Assembly: GCF_026241135.1 (NCBI RefSeq) | Contig: NZ_JAPFGA010000008.1 | Location: forward strand, 1-64,000 | Length of the DNA stretch: 64,000 bases | Direction of reading: 5' to 3' | DNA from: Galbibacter kalidii | GTDB taxonomy: Bacteria > Bacteroidota > Bacteroidia > Flavobacteriales > Flavobacteriaceae | Part shown: in pieces, positions 6,406 through 14,824 of the stretch | Layout: the number at the start of each line of letters is the position of its first letter | Numbering within the stretch: position 1 is the first letter of the stretch | Translations under genes and position numbers: made by a program | The notes under the pieces: model-generated | The model's database searches: none | Told to the model about the DNA's origin: nothing | What the model saw: only the letters and a program-made list of their open reading frames with translations

Positions 6406-7822
6406 AGTCTTCTTTTTACTGATGCTGATGACATTTTTTGTCAGTGCGCAAAAGCAAACGAAGACCTATAAAGAATCGTTTGATGTTAACGATGACGTGC
6501 TGATCGACATCAATACCAGTTATGCTGATGTTGAGTTTGATACTTGGAACACAAATAAGGTGGAGATAGAGGCCGTGATCGAGATTGAGGGTGTTTCCAA
6601 AGAAGAAGCTGAAAAGTATTTTAAGGATTGGAACTTTAAAGCAAAAGGAAATAACAGCAAGGTTTCCATTTCTACATCCAATGCTTTACGGTCATGGCAC
6701 CACGGGGATAATATTATGGTATTATCTACTGATAGTTTGGATTTCGACTTCGATTTCGATTTCGATTTTCCTGATTCCATTCCGATGCCACCAATGCCTC
6801 CCATGCCACCGATGGACTCCCTGATGGTAAGGGCTCCGATGCCTCCCATGCCGCCTATGCCACCACTGCCTTTTAATTTCGATAGTTTTACATTCGATTA
6901 TGAGGCCTATAAAAAAGACGGGGACAAATACATGAAAGAATGGAAGAAGAAATTCAACGAAAGTTTTGATGAAGAAGCGAAAGCCAATATGGAAGAATGG
7001 AAAGAAAGAGCGGAAGAACACCAAGCCGAATGGGCAGAGCGCAGAAAGGAAATGGAAGAAAAGTTTGAACACCTTCGAAGCGAGGATGGAAGAGCGGAGT
7101 TAAGACAGCGTATGCAAGAAGCCAGGGAAGCGATGAAAGAGGCTCACGAGGAGATTCAGAAAAACAGGGAAAGGGTATTTATATATTCAAGGAGTTTCGA
7201 TAGTAATGATAAGAACCTGAAAGTCAAAAAAACGATTAAGATAAAAATGCCAAAAGACGCCCGATTGAAGATGAATGTGCGCCACGGAGAGGTAAAACTA
7301 GCTGAAAATGCAACAAATATCCATGCAACCTTGTCATACACAAGGTTGCTTGCCCCTCGGGTCGACGGGGAGAATTCGGTTATTGAGGCTTCCTATTCCC
7401 CGGTAAGAGTCAACGACTGGAATCAAGGGGAACTGCGGGTCAACTATGTAAGGGATGTTGATCTAAAAAAGGTGAACAGTATGAAACTGATCTCAAAATC
7501 GTCTAACGTGGCCATTCAAAGATTTACAGGAGATGCTGTCATTAATGGGAGTTTTGGCAATTTGGAAATAGAGGAGATAGCAGATAGTTTTAATACGTTG
7601 AACATCATCTTGGATAATTCAGAGGCTTCGTTGACGCTTCCCAAGGTAGGGTTTAATTTTTTCAGTAATGCCTCCAATTCAGCAGTGACATACCCGCATC
7701 AATTGGTGTTGGATGTTTCAAAAAAATACAACAACGAAGTGGCTACCGGATATGGTGTGCAAAAAAACAGCAACAAAACGGTGAATCTTGTAGCTACTTT
7801 TAGTGATGTAAAGTTGCAATAA
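6377..7822 (+). CDS. secreted/outer-surface protein with Asp-Phe and Met-Pro-Pro repeats and adhesin-like C-terminus
   Basis: The third gene of the sigma operon. A signal peptide (FKVFFLLMLMTFFVSAQ) is followed by a beta-rich region, then an alternating Asp-Phe run (DFDFDFDFDF, encoded at about 6739-6768) and two blocks of MPPMPPMPP. Residues of about 175-270 are very rich in Lys, Glu, Arg and Trp and predict a long charged helix (EEWKERAEEHQAEWAERRKE). The last 190 residues form a beta-strand-rich region resembling DUF4097-type beta-helix proteins. The product is probably exported to the periplasm or surface and may be the regulatory target or signal sensor of the sigma/anti-sigma pair. It ends 1 nt before the convergent msrA. 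Confidence 0.8.
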   Translation: MKNLQHKKFKVFFLLMLMTFFVSAQKQTKTYKESFDVNDDVLIDINTSYADVEFDTWNTNKVEIEAVIEIEGVSKEEAEKYFKDWNFKAKGNNSKVSISTSNALRSWHHGDNIMVLSTDSLDFDFDFDFDFPDSIPMPPMPPMPPMDSLMVRAPMPPMPPMPPLPFNFDSFTFDYEAYKKDGDKYMKEWKKKFNESFDEEAKANMEEWKERAEEHQAEWAERRKEMEEKFEHLRSEDGRAELRQRMQEAREAMKEAHEEIQKNRERVFIYSRSFDSNDKNLKVKKTIKIKMPKDARLKMNVRHGEVKLAENATNIHATLSYTRLLAPRVDGENSVIEASYSPVRVNDWNQGELRVNYVRDVDLKKVNSMKLISKSSNVAIQRFTGDAVINGSFGNLEIEEIADSFNTLNIILDNSEASLTLPKVGFNFFSNASNSAVTYPHQLVLDVSKKYNNEVATGYGVQKNSNKTVNLVATFSDVKLQ

Positions 7823-7823
7823 T

Positions 7824-8492
7824 TTAATGAATACCTTCTTTCAATAACTCGGGATATTTCTTCTGGAATTTTCGCAATCTGGGTATTGAAACATTTTTTA
7901 CATAAGGATTGTCAGGATGTAATTTTTCATAATCCTGATGATAATCTTCAGCTTTCCAGAATTTTTTAAATTTCTTTACTTCCGTTACGATGGGCTTGGA
8001 AAAAGCTTTTGTCTCTTCCAGTTCTGAAATATAATTTTCTATGATTTCCTTTTCCTGATCATTCTTATAAAAAGCGATCGACCGGTATTGTGCACCTTTG
8101 TCCGGACCTTGTCGGTTTAATGTAGTGGGATCGTGCGATCCGAAGAAAACAATGATCAGAGTTTCAAAAGTGACTACTTCGGGGTCGTAATATACCTTGA
8201 CACTTTCAGCATGTGATGTTCTTCCTCCCCCGACTTGTTCGTAGGTCGGATTTTTCTCCGTTCCCCCGGAATAGCCGGATACGGCTTCTTTTACACCTTC
8301 AACGCTTTCAAAAACAGCTTCCACACACCAAAAGCAACCGCTGGCAAAATAGGCCGTTTCATATTTGGAGAGATCCTGTTCCTCAACGACAGGAATATCT
8401 GCTTTGGCCGATTTCTCTTTTTTAGTAGATGATTGGCAGCTTACGACCATAAAACAACTTAAAAGGGTAAAAGCGAGTTTGATAGGATTCAT
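7824..8492 (-). CDS. msrA: peptide-methionine (S)-S-oxide reductase, lipoprotein form
   Basis: Reduces methionine-S-sulfoxide in proteins. The catalytic motif FASGCFWCVEAVFE lies at about residues 50-63, with the nucleophilic Cys in GCFW. GYSGGTEKNPTYEQV and SHAESVKVYYDP are standard MsrA blocks, and HQDYEKLHP is near the C-terminus. The first 20 residues (FTLLSCFMVVSCQSS) form a signal peptide with a lipobox Cys, so the enzyme should be anchored in the envelope and repair oxidised exported proteins. No MsrB domain is fused. It is convergent with, and 1 nt from, the sigma-operon protein gene, so no terminator fits between them. Confidence 0.93.
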   Translation of the reverse strand: MNPIKLAFTLLSCFMVVSCQSSTKKEKSAKADIPVVEEQDLSKYETAYFASGCFWCVEAVFESVEGVKEAVSGYSGGTEKNPTYEQVGGGRTSHAESVKVYYDPEVVTFETLIIVFFGSHDPTTLNRQGPDKGAQYRSIAFYKNDQEKEIIENYISELEETKAFSKPIVTEVKKFKKFWKAEDYHQDYEKLHPDNPYVKNVSIPRLRKFQKKYPELLKEGIH

Positions 8493-8572
8493 TTTTAATA
8501 TTTATTTGTTTTATAATAAGTCTGAAAACATTCTAATTTCTTACCATATTTTCTGAAAAACAAATATCTACA

Positions 8573-9454
8573 TCAAATTTCTTGAAATTTAACAGTGAAC
8601 GAAGTCCCTTTTTCAACTTTGTTTTTGGTGATTAAACCTTTGAGTTGCCTTACTAGATTGTTGACCAATTTGAGTCCCAATGACTTTTTAGGGGCTTCAT
8701 AAATAAGGTCTTTAAAGCCAACACCATCATCGCCCATGGTTAAATGAAAATAATCGGGAGAGGGTTGTTCTATATGAATGAAAATGACTCCGCCTTTTTG
8801 ATTGACAAAAGCGTGCTTAATGGAATTGGTCATAAACTCACTGATTAGAAGTCCGAGCGGAATAGCAGTTTCTATGTTGAATTTGATGTTACATATTTTG
8901 AGATCCAACTGAATGTCTTTTTCTTCTTTGTTCAGTGATTTTATGAGATATTTCCCTAATTCCTTTACGTATTCCTTGTAAGAAATTTTATAGAGGTCAT
9001 CCCGTTCGTAAAGCATTTCGTGAACGATGGCCATCGATAAAATCCTATTGTGGCTGTTGGTGAGAATTCTTTTTGTTTCTGCGTTCTCTGTATTCCTTGC
9101 TTGCATATTCAGCAAACTTGAAATGGTTTGCAGGTTGTTTTTCACCCTGTGGTGGACTTCTTTAAGCAGGACTTCTTTCTCGACGGCCTTTTTTTCCAAT
9201 TCTTTTCTTGATAAGTACAGGTGTTTGAGATTGGTAGCTAATATTTTTCCGAAGAAATTTCCTAAAAGATAGATGGAAAAAAGAATAGAGATCAGATAAA
9301 ATAAATCTCTCGATTTTTCCGGAACCACATTATGAAAAGGGAGTTGTAAACTATCTTGGAAAAAGACGATAAGTACAAAAATGATGATCAACGTCAATAA
9401 AATCCTTCCAAAATTAACCGATGAAATATAACCTGAGAAGGCGATAAGCGCCAT
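8573..9454 (-). CDS. sensor histidine kinase, C-terminal part of a frameshifted gene
   Basis: Carries two or three hydrophobic segments (about residues 1-68), a short coiled linker, a HisKA_2-type phosphoacceptor (KEVLLKEVHHRVKNNLQTIS, with the phospho-His in HHRVKNN) and a HATPase_c domain (N-box SEFMTNSIKHAF, G1 box GDDGVGF, G2 LGLKLVNNLV, ending KGTSFTVKF). HisKA_2 kinases usually pair with unlinked response regulators; none is adjacent. Reading upstream of the ATG at 9454 in the same frame gives SPFLFI back to 9472. That continues the SGGIE end of the upstream piece after skipping one base, so the native gene is 8573-9767. Confidence 0.85.
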   Translation of the reverse strand: MALIAFSGYISSVNFGRILLTLIIIFVLIVFFQDSLQLPFHNVVPEKSRDLFYLISILFSIYLLGNFFGKILATNLKHLYLSRKELEKKAVEKEVLLKEVHHRVKNNLQTISSLLNMQARNTENAETKRILTNSHNRILSMAIVHEMLYERDDLYKISYKEYVKELGKYLIKSLNKEEKDIQLDLKICNIKFNIETAIPLGLLISEFMTNSIKHAFVNQKGGVIFIHIEQPSPDYFHLTMGDDGVGFKDLIYEAPKKSLGLKLVNNLVRQLKGLITKNKVEKGTSFTVKFQEI

Positions 9455-9470
9455 AATGAATAGAAACGGA

Positions 9471-9767
9471 CTACTCTATGCCTCCACTATAAATGGAGAC
9501 AAACAAAGAGCCTAATAAACCCAAAAAACACGCTATTACATAGGTGAGATGAATGTTTTTATGCCTATAAAACAGAAGTATATTCATTAAGGCTGTGATT
9601 CCGTAGGCTAGAAAAATATGGGGGATGACCACTTTTACTTCCAAAACATAATACATGATCGGTACCAGGCATAATATAGAAATAGAAGAGAAGTAATTCA
9701 CACTAAGTACCAATGATGCCATGTGTTTTCTCCTGTTGAATATAGATTTGGACTTAATAGAGGTCAT
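9471..9767 (-). CDS. sensor histidine kinase, N-terminal membrane part of the same frameshifted gene
   Basis: 98 residues with three hydrophobic segments (LSVNYFSSISILCLVPIMYY, HIFLAYGITALMNILLFY, LTYVIACFLGLLGSLFVSIY). It ends YSGGIE followed by TAG at 9473-9471. In membrane-sensor kinases this strand normally continues as SGGIxSPxLF. Skipping the T at 9473 gives exactly SPFLFIMALIAFSGYI, the start of the downstream kinase piece. One inserted base therefore splits a single kinase gene of roughly 396 residues. It could be a real mutation, a phase-variable change or a sequencing error; no long homopolymer is present. Confidence 0.75.
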   Translation of the reverse strand: MTSIKSKSIFNRRKHMASLVLSVNYFSSISILCLVPIMYYVLEVKVVIPHIFLAYGITALMNILLFYRHKNIHLTYVIACFLGLLGSLFVSIYSGGIE

Positions 9768-9980
9768 GAAGTTTTGTTGATCTTTTAATATTCATAAAGG
9801 GAATTATTATATAGAAATGCTAATTTATTTAAAAAACAGATAAAAGGTGTGATTTTGACATTTCGATTGCTTTTTATTTTGTTGTAAGAGTTGATATCAA
9901 GCTTTAAATCATATTTAGCTTCTTCATTTATCAAAGGTGCAATCTGTTCAATTTTTTTGATTCAGATGGAATATCAAACA

Positions 9981-10006
9981 AAAACTCCCGCCGAAGCAGG
10001 AGTTTT
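9981..10006. terminator. hairpin terminator in the gap between the kinase and secA
   Basis: AAAACTCC pairs with GGAGTTTT around CGCCGAAGCA, with T-rich sequence to the right and A-rich sequence to the left, so it can terminate in either direction. It lies in the 460-bp gap 9768-10227, which holds no gene. The rest of that gap is A/T-rich apart from the composite inverted-repeat element at 10050-10206. Confidence 0.5.
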
Positions 10007-10049
10007 TATAGCTTAACTCGTTTAACCTTTTTTGATTGAAGTGAAAAAA

Positions 10050-10206
10050 AGACTGTCTAAAAAAAGCATTTCACGAATTGATATGTCAGTCTGAGCCTGC
10101 CTACCGTCAGGCAGGTCTGTCAAAGACATTTTGAATGTTTAGTATAAATTATACTTCGACAAGCTCAGTATGACAATAAGTTGTTTACTTTTTAGACGGT
10201 CTTTTT
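10050..10206. repeat. composite inverted-repeat element downstream of secA (family also at 20166-20294)
   Basis: Outer arms AGACTGTCTAAAAA and TTTTTAGACGGTCTTTTT enclose inner arms TGTCAGTCTGAGC and GCTCAGTATGACA. The same inner arms and the same style of outer arms occur at 20166-20294. This copy carries an extra palindrome, CTGCCTACCGTCAGGCAG (10098-10115), between the GAGC and GTC that are nearly adjacent in the other copy. The last part is a plausible terminator for secA (minus strand). Confidence 0.75.
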
Positions 10207-10227
10207 ATAGATATTAAAAGCAATCTT

Positions 10228-13200
10228 TTAATTATCTACCAAAACCCAATCCCCTTTGTCTATCAAAGGCACGGCTTGTTTATATTTTAGGGTTTTATTT
10301 TCCCCTGTCATTACATTTTTAATGGTTACTCTTTCATTTCTACCAATTTTTGGTTTGTCCCTTACGATGGTTTCGGTAACCTGAGGTCTTCTTTGCTGTG
10401 TTTGTCCGGCAGCCCTGTTTTGAGCAGCAAGTTCGTCACTGTTCGGGATTTCCTCTTTAGAAGTTTTATAATCTTCTTTTCTTTTTACCTCACGAGCTTC
10501 CTGAATGTTACTCGTGTCTTGAGTTGGAAGCTCTCCTTTGAACAAGAAAGAAATAACTTCTCTGTTCACCTTATCGATCATAGTCTTGAAAAGCTCAAAA
10601 GCTTCAAATTTATAGATCAGCAATGGGTCTTTTTGCTCGTGAACCGCCAACTGAACCGATTGTTTCAGTTCGTCCATTTTTCTCAGGTGCGTCTTCCAGG
10701 TGTCGTCTATAATGGCAAGCGTGATGTTCTTTTCAAAATCGGCAATCAGCTTTTTACCTTCAGATTCATAAGCCCCTTTCAGGTTGGTTACTACTTTCAG
10801 GGTTTTGATCCCATCTGAAAAAGGAACTACAATACGCTCAAATTTGTTGCCTTCATTTTCATAGACATTCTTGATCACAGGAAAAGCAGTTTTTGCATTT
10901 CGCTCAATTTTTTCCTGATAATATTTTAAAGCCTCTTCATAAACTTTGTCAGTGATTTCCTGAACCGATTTCCTCTTCATTTCTTCCTCGCTTATCGGTG
11001 AGGTGATCGAGAAGAATTTAATGAGTTCAAACTCAAAGTTTTTATAATCGTCTGCAACTTTATTGCTTTCTACAATAGCCTCGCAGGTGTCAAAGATCAT
11101 ATTGGCGATATCGAGCTTCAATCGCTCTCCTTGTAGGGCGTGTCTTCTTCGTTTGTACACAACTTCACGCTGTGCGTTCATAACATCGTCATATTCCAAT
11201 AGGCGTTTACGCACACCAAAGTTGTTTTCCTCCACTTTTTTCTGAGCACGTTCAATAGATTTGGTCATCATGGAATGCTGAATAACTTCTCCTTCTTCAA
11301 GTCCCATTTTATCCATGATCTTGGCAACCCTTTCTGAACCGAACAAACGCATTAAATTGTCTTCCAAAGACACGTAGAATTGAGAGCTCCCCGGATCCCC
11401 CTGACGTCCTGAACGCCCTCTTAACTGACGGTCAACCCGTCTGGAATCGTGTCGTTCTGTACCAATAATGGCCAATCCGCCGGCTTCTTTTACTTGTTGG
11501 GAAAGTTTAATGTCGGTACCACGACCCGCCATGTTGGTAGCGATAGTCACCACGCCGGATTCTCCTGCTTCTGCAACAATATCGGCTTCTTTTTTATGGA
11601 GTTTGGCGTTCAAGACATTGTGTTTGATCTTTCTAATGGACAGCATTTTTGACAATAACTCGGAAATTTCAACTGAAGTAGTCCCCACCAATACCGGTCG
11701 GCCTTCTCCGACTAATTTCACGATATCTTCAATAACCGCATTGTATTTTTCCCTTTTAGTCTTATAGATAAGGTCTTGCTTGTCGTCTCTGGCTATAGGT
11801 CTGTTCGTTGGGATTTCAACAACATCCAATTTATAGATCTCCAAAAATTCCCCTTCTTCAGTAATGGCGGTACCCGTCATTCCGGCAAGTTTCCTGTACA
11901 TTCTGAAGTAATTCTGAAGCGTTACCGTAGCAAAGGTTTGTGTGGCCGCTTCAATCTTTACGCTTTCTTTAGCTTCGATCGCTTGGTGTAACCCATCTGA
12001 ATAACGCCTACCGTCCATAATACGTCCGGTTTGCTCATCTACGATCATCACCTTGTTTTCCATCACCACATACTCAACATCTTTTTCAAAAAGCGTATAG
12101 GCTTTTAAAAGCTGGTTCATGGTGTGGATACGTTCACTTTTAACAGAGAAATCTTTAAAAAGATCTTCTTTCAGCTCCGCTTCTTCTTCAACAGGGAGTT
12201 CTTTCTTCTCAATCTGAGCGATTTCCGTACCGATATCGGGCATCACAAAGAAATCAGGGTCGGTATCACCGGATAGGTATTCAATTCCTTTATCGGTTAA
12301 CTCAATCTGATTTGTTTTTTCGTCGATAACAAACCACAATGCCTCGTCTACTTTTGGCATTTCCCGGTTGTTATCCTGCATATAGAAGTTTTCTGTTTTC
12401 TGAAGGAGTTGTTTTACACCTTCTTCACTTAAAAACTTAATTAATGCTTTATTTTTAGGCAAACCCCGCTGAACACGCAATAAAAGAAAACCTCCTTCTT
12501 TGGTCTCTCCTTCGGCGATCAGTTTTTTGGCTTCTGCCAAAACGCCTGTTAGATATTGGCGTTGCTTACCAACGATGTCGCTTACTTTTGGTTTTAGTTC
12601 GTTAAACTCATGACGGTCGCCTTGTGGAACAGGACCGGAGATGATCAATGGTGTTCTCGCGTCATCGATCAATACAGAATCGACCTCATCGACAATGGCA
12701 TAGTGATGCGGACGCTGAACCAGGTCTTCCGGTGTATGTGACATATTATCACGTAGATAGTCAAAACCGAATTCGTTATTGGTTCCGTAGGTGATATCTG
12801 CAAGATAGGCTTTTCTACGCCCCGTTGATCCCGGTTGGTGTTTATCGATACAATCTATCGAGAGTCCGTGGAATTCAAACAAAGGTCCCATCCAGGCACT
12901 ATCACGACGGGCAAGGTAGTCGTTTACCGTTACCAGATGAACCCCGTTTCCGGTGAGTGCGTTCAAGTACATAGGTAGGGTAGCTACCAAGGTTTTACCT
13001 TCACCTGTATGCATTTCCGCAATTTTTCCTTGGTGCATGGCAATACCACCAATCAGCTGAACATCGTAGTGGATCATATCCCAAGTCACCTCTTTCCCGG
13101 CAGCATCCCAAGAATTGCTCCAAATAGCTTTGTCGTCTTCTAAGGTTACATAATCTTTGTCTCCGGAAATTTCACGGTCGAATGCAGAGGCACTAACCGT

Positions 13201-13587
13201 TATGGTTTCATTGTTGGTAAAACGCTTTGCAGTTTCTTTAACAACGGCAAAAGCTTCGGGAAGAATTTCACTTAAAGTTTTTTCCTCGCTCTCATAAGCT
13301 TCATCTTTTAAAGCATCAATTTCGTTATAGATTTCGTCATTTTTGTCGATATCTTCAGAAGTTTCTGCTTCTGCTTTGAGCGCAGTAATTTTTTCGTCGA
13401 ACGAAGCACGGGCTTCTTTTATTTTGTTTTTAAATTCGGTAGTCTTAGCACGAAGTTCATCGTTGGAAAGCTTGGAAAGCTCTTCTTCAAAAGATTTTAT
13501 TTGGTTTACGAGGGGTTGTAGTTCCTTTACATCTTTCTTCGCCTTGTCTCCTACAAAAACTTTTATAACTGAATTCAGTAAACTCAT
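10228..13587 (-). CDS. secA: protein translocase subunit SecA
   Basis: The ATPase motor of the Sec translocon, driving preproteins through SecYEG at the inner membrane. The start at 13585-13587 (MSLLNSVIKVFVGDKAKKD) is the family's normal N-terminus; 12 extra codons upstream are not needed. Motifs: Walker A in MHTGEGKTLVATLP, DEVDSVLIDDARTPL, GTNNEFGFDYLRDNM, MAGMTGTA, and TNMAGRGTDIKL with RQLRGRSGRQGDPG. The length of 1119 residues is on the long side and typical of Bacteroidota. The C-terminus ends QAVPLIDKGDWVLVDN with no zinc-binding Cys cluster. It is a single gene with a palindromic element on its upstream side. Confidence 0.98.
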   Translation of the reverse strand: MSLLNSVIKVFVGDKAKKDVKELQPLVNQIKSFEEELSKLSNDELRAKTTEFKNKIKEARASFDEKITALKAEAETSEDIDKNDEIYNEIDALKDEAYESEEKTLSEILPEAFAVVKETAKRFTNNETITVSASAFDREISGDKDYVTLEDDKAIWSNSWDAAGKEVTWDMIHYDVQLIGGIAMHQGKIAEMHTGEGKTLVATLPMYLNALTGNGVHLVTVNDYLARRDSAWMGPLFEFHGLSIDCIDKHQPGSTGRRKAYLADITYGTNNEFGFDYLRDNMSHTPEDLVQRPHHYAIVDEVDSVLIDDARTPLIISGPVPQGDRHEFNELKPKVSDIVGKQRQYLTGVLAEAKKLIAEGETKEGGFLLLRVQRGLPKNKALIKFLSEEGVKQLLQKTENFYMQDNNREMPKVDEALWFVIDEKTNQIELTDKGIEYLSGDTDPDFFVMPDIGTEIAQIEKKELPVEEEAELKEDLFKDFSVKSERIHTMNQLLKAYTLFEKDVEYVVMENKVMIVDEQTGRIMDGRRYSDGLHQAIEAKESVKIEAATQTFATVTLQNYFRMYRKLAGMTGTAITEEGEFLEIYKLDVVEIPTNRPIARDDKQDLIYKTKREKYNAVIEDIVKLVGEGRPVLVGTTSVEISELLSKMLSIRKIKHNVLNAKLHKKEADIVAEAGESGVVTIATNMAGRGTDIKLSQQVKEAGGLAIIGTERHDSRRVDRQLRGRSGRQGDPGSSQFYVSLEDNLMRLFGSERVAKIMDKMGLEEGEVIQHSMMTKSIERAQKKVEENNFGVRKRLLEYDDVMNAQREVVYKRRRHALQGERLKLDIANMIFDTCEAIVESNKVADDYKNFEFELIKFFSITSPISEEEMKRKSVQEITDKVYEEALKYYQEKIERNAKTAFPVIKNVYENEGNKFERIVVPFSDGIKTLKVVTNLKGAYESEGKKLIADFEKNITLAIIDDTWKTHLRKMDELKQSVQLAVHEQKDPLLIYKFEAFELFKTMIDKVNREVISFLFKGELPTQDTSNIQEAREVKRKEDYKTSKEEIPNSDELAAQNRAAGQTQQRRPQVTETIVRDKPKIGRNERVTIKNVMTGENKTLKYKQAVPLIDKGDWVLVDN

Positions 13588-13638
13588 GTCAAATTTTATA
13601 TTTAATCTTAAAATTCCCCGCATATTTTTGCGGGCTTC

Positions 13639-13708
13639 TTATTTTACCTCTTCTACCTTAGGCGGATCAGAACTGTTATTTTGGGCAGTTCTGGGTGAGG
13701 TAAAATAA
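13639..13708. repeat. 70-bp palindromic element with terminal inverted repeats, copy 2
   Basis: Bounded by TTATTTTACCTC (13639-13650) and GAGGTAAAATAA (13697-13708), a perfect 12-bp terminal inverted repeat. Inside are CTTAGGCGGATC and the hairpin CAGAACTG / CAGTTCTG. The same core is at 5034-5104. Both copies lie just upstream of a minus-strand gene (secA here, galM there), so they would be transcribed as part of the 5' leader. Confidence 0.8.
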
Positions 13709-13818
13709 AAAAATATTTTTGATCCTTATGGTCAAAAATGAAATCGGGGAAACACCTACCTAAATATGGCTCTGCCTCGAGGTGAGTCAATTTCAATTTT
13801 TTTATTGTCCAAAATTAA

Positions 13819-13851
13819 GCAAAAAAAAAGCCTCTTAAGAGACTTTTTTGC
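13819..13851 (-). terminator. intrinsic terminator after the DUF2795 gene
   Basis: GCAAAAAA...GCCTCTTAAGAG...CTTTTTTGC forms a nearly perfect hairpin centred on CTCTTAAGAG, with A and T runs as outer arms. Read on the minus strand it lies just past the stop of the DUF2795 gene at 13873 and before the secA leader. Confidence 0.7.
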
Positions 13852-13872
13852 TTTATAATGTTAATGTGTTTG

Positions 13873-14094
13873 TTAATATTCATCCTCATTCCAGAGGTAA
13901 TCCTCCTCAGTGGGATAGTCGGGCCATATCTCTTCAATAGATTCATACATATCGCCTTCGTCTTCCATTGCTTGCAGATTTTCCACTACTTCCAATGGGG
14001 CGCCGGTTCTAATAGCATAGTCAATTAATTCGTCTTTTGTCGCTGGCCAAGGCGCATCGTCTAAATAGGATGCTAATTCTAATGTCCAATACAT
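13873..14094 (-). CDS. DUF2795 domain-containing small acidic protein
   Basis: A 73-residue protein. LASYLDDAPWPATKDELIDY, AIRTGAPLEVVENLQAM and the acidic tail EEIWPDYPTEEDYLWNEDEY match the small flavobacterial DUF2795 proteins, in which the first 60 residues form the domain. The function is not known; the family has been compared with small helical nucleic-acid-associated domains. It is monocistronic, with a strong terminator directly downstream at 13819-13851 and 137 bp of A/T-rich sequence upstream. Confidence 0.85.
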   Translation of the reverse strand: MYWTLELASYLDDAPWPATKDELIDYAIRTGAPLEVVENLQAMEDEGDMYESIEEIWPDYPTEEDYLWNEDEY

Positions 14095-14231
14095 CTGCTA
14101 TTTGATTTTTAATTTTGTGCAAAAATAAATTTTTAAAGTAAAAAGTCAAGTAAAATCCATATTATTTGCATATTATTTTTAAGAACGTATTATTTAAGCT
14201 ATTCTATTGAGTATTAATCAATAAAAACAGG

Positions 14232-14819
14232 TTATTTTTCTGAAGTACTCCCTTTTTTGGGAATCCACTTCACTTCATTTACCTCTAGATCTGAGGTCAA
14301 CTTTCGTGCCAATACAAATAAATAATCCGATAAGCGGTTTAAATAATGCAATACCAAAACATCAAAGGATTCATTTTCATGTAAATAGCTAGCTTTTCGT
14401 TCAGCTCGTCTACATACGGTTCTCGCAATGTGACAATATGACACAGTAGTGTGTCCGCCGGGCAAAACAAAATGTGTCATAGCCGGTAAAGAGGCATCCA
14501 TTGTATCGATCTCGTTTTCCAAGAGTGAAATGTCCTCCTGAGCAACGGAAGGGATATCCAAACGTTTTTTTCCGCTTTTCAAAAATTCCTTTTCCGGTGG
14601 TGTCGCCAAAATGGCTCCGATGGTAAAAAGCTTGTCCTGAATATCGATCAATACTTTTTTGTGACGGGCATCTATTTGCTGATCCCTCAACAAACCGATC
14701 CATGAGTTCAATTCGTCCACAGTTCCATAGCCTTCAATGCGGATATGGTGTTTGGGAACCCTTGTCCCTCCATAGAGTGCTGTTGTGCCCTTGTCGCCTG
14801 TTTTAGTGTAAACTTTCAA
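14232..14819 (-). CDS. cob(I)yrinic acid a,c-diamide adenosyltransferase (PduO type)
   Basis: Transfers the adenosyl group of ATP to cob(I)alamin to form coenzyme B12. The N-terminus MKVYTKTGDKGTTALYGGTR is the PduO-type ATP-binding loop. RIEGYGTVDELNSWIGLLRD and the C-terminal CRRAERKASYLHENE, with YLNRLSDYLFVLAR, are standard motifs. The reading frame uses a TTG start at 14819-14817. The length of 195 residues and the canonical N-terminus support this, and no in-frame ATG lies nearby. The small membrane-protein gene ends 5 nt upstream, so the two are likely co-translated. No cobalamin biosynthesis genes are nearby. Confidence 0.93.
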   Translation of the reverse strand: MKVYTKTGDKGTTALYGGTRVPKHHIRIEGYGTVDELNSWIGLLRDQQIDARHKKVLIDIQDKLFTIGAILATPPEKEFLKSGKKRLDIPSVAQEDISLLENEIDTMDASLPAMTHFVLPGGHTTVSYCHIARTVCRRAERKASYLHENESFDVLVLHYLNRLSDYLFVLARKLTSDLEVNEVKWIPKKGSTSEK

Positions 14820-14824
14820 TGATA

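Noticed and set aside
6520-6849. 109-aa minus-strand frame opposite the low-complexity tract
   Set aside because: Its Ser-Lys and Gly-Gly-Ile repeats are the mirror of the Asp-Phe and Met-Pro-Pro codons of the real gene.
7822-7824. terminator between the sigma-operon protein and msrA
   Set aside because: Only one base separates the two stop codons, and no hairpin is evident at the junction.
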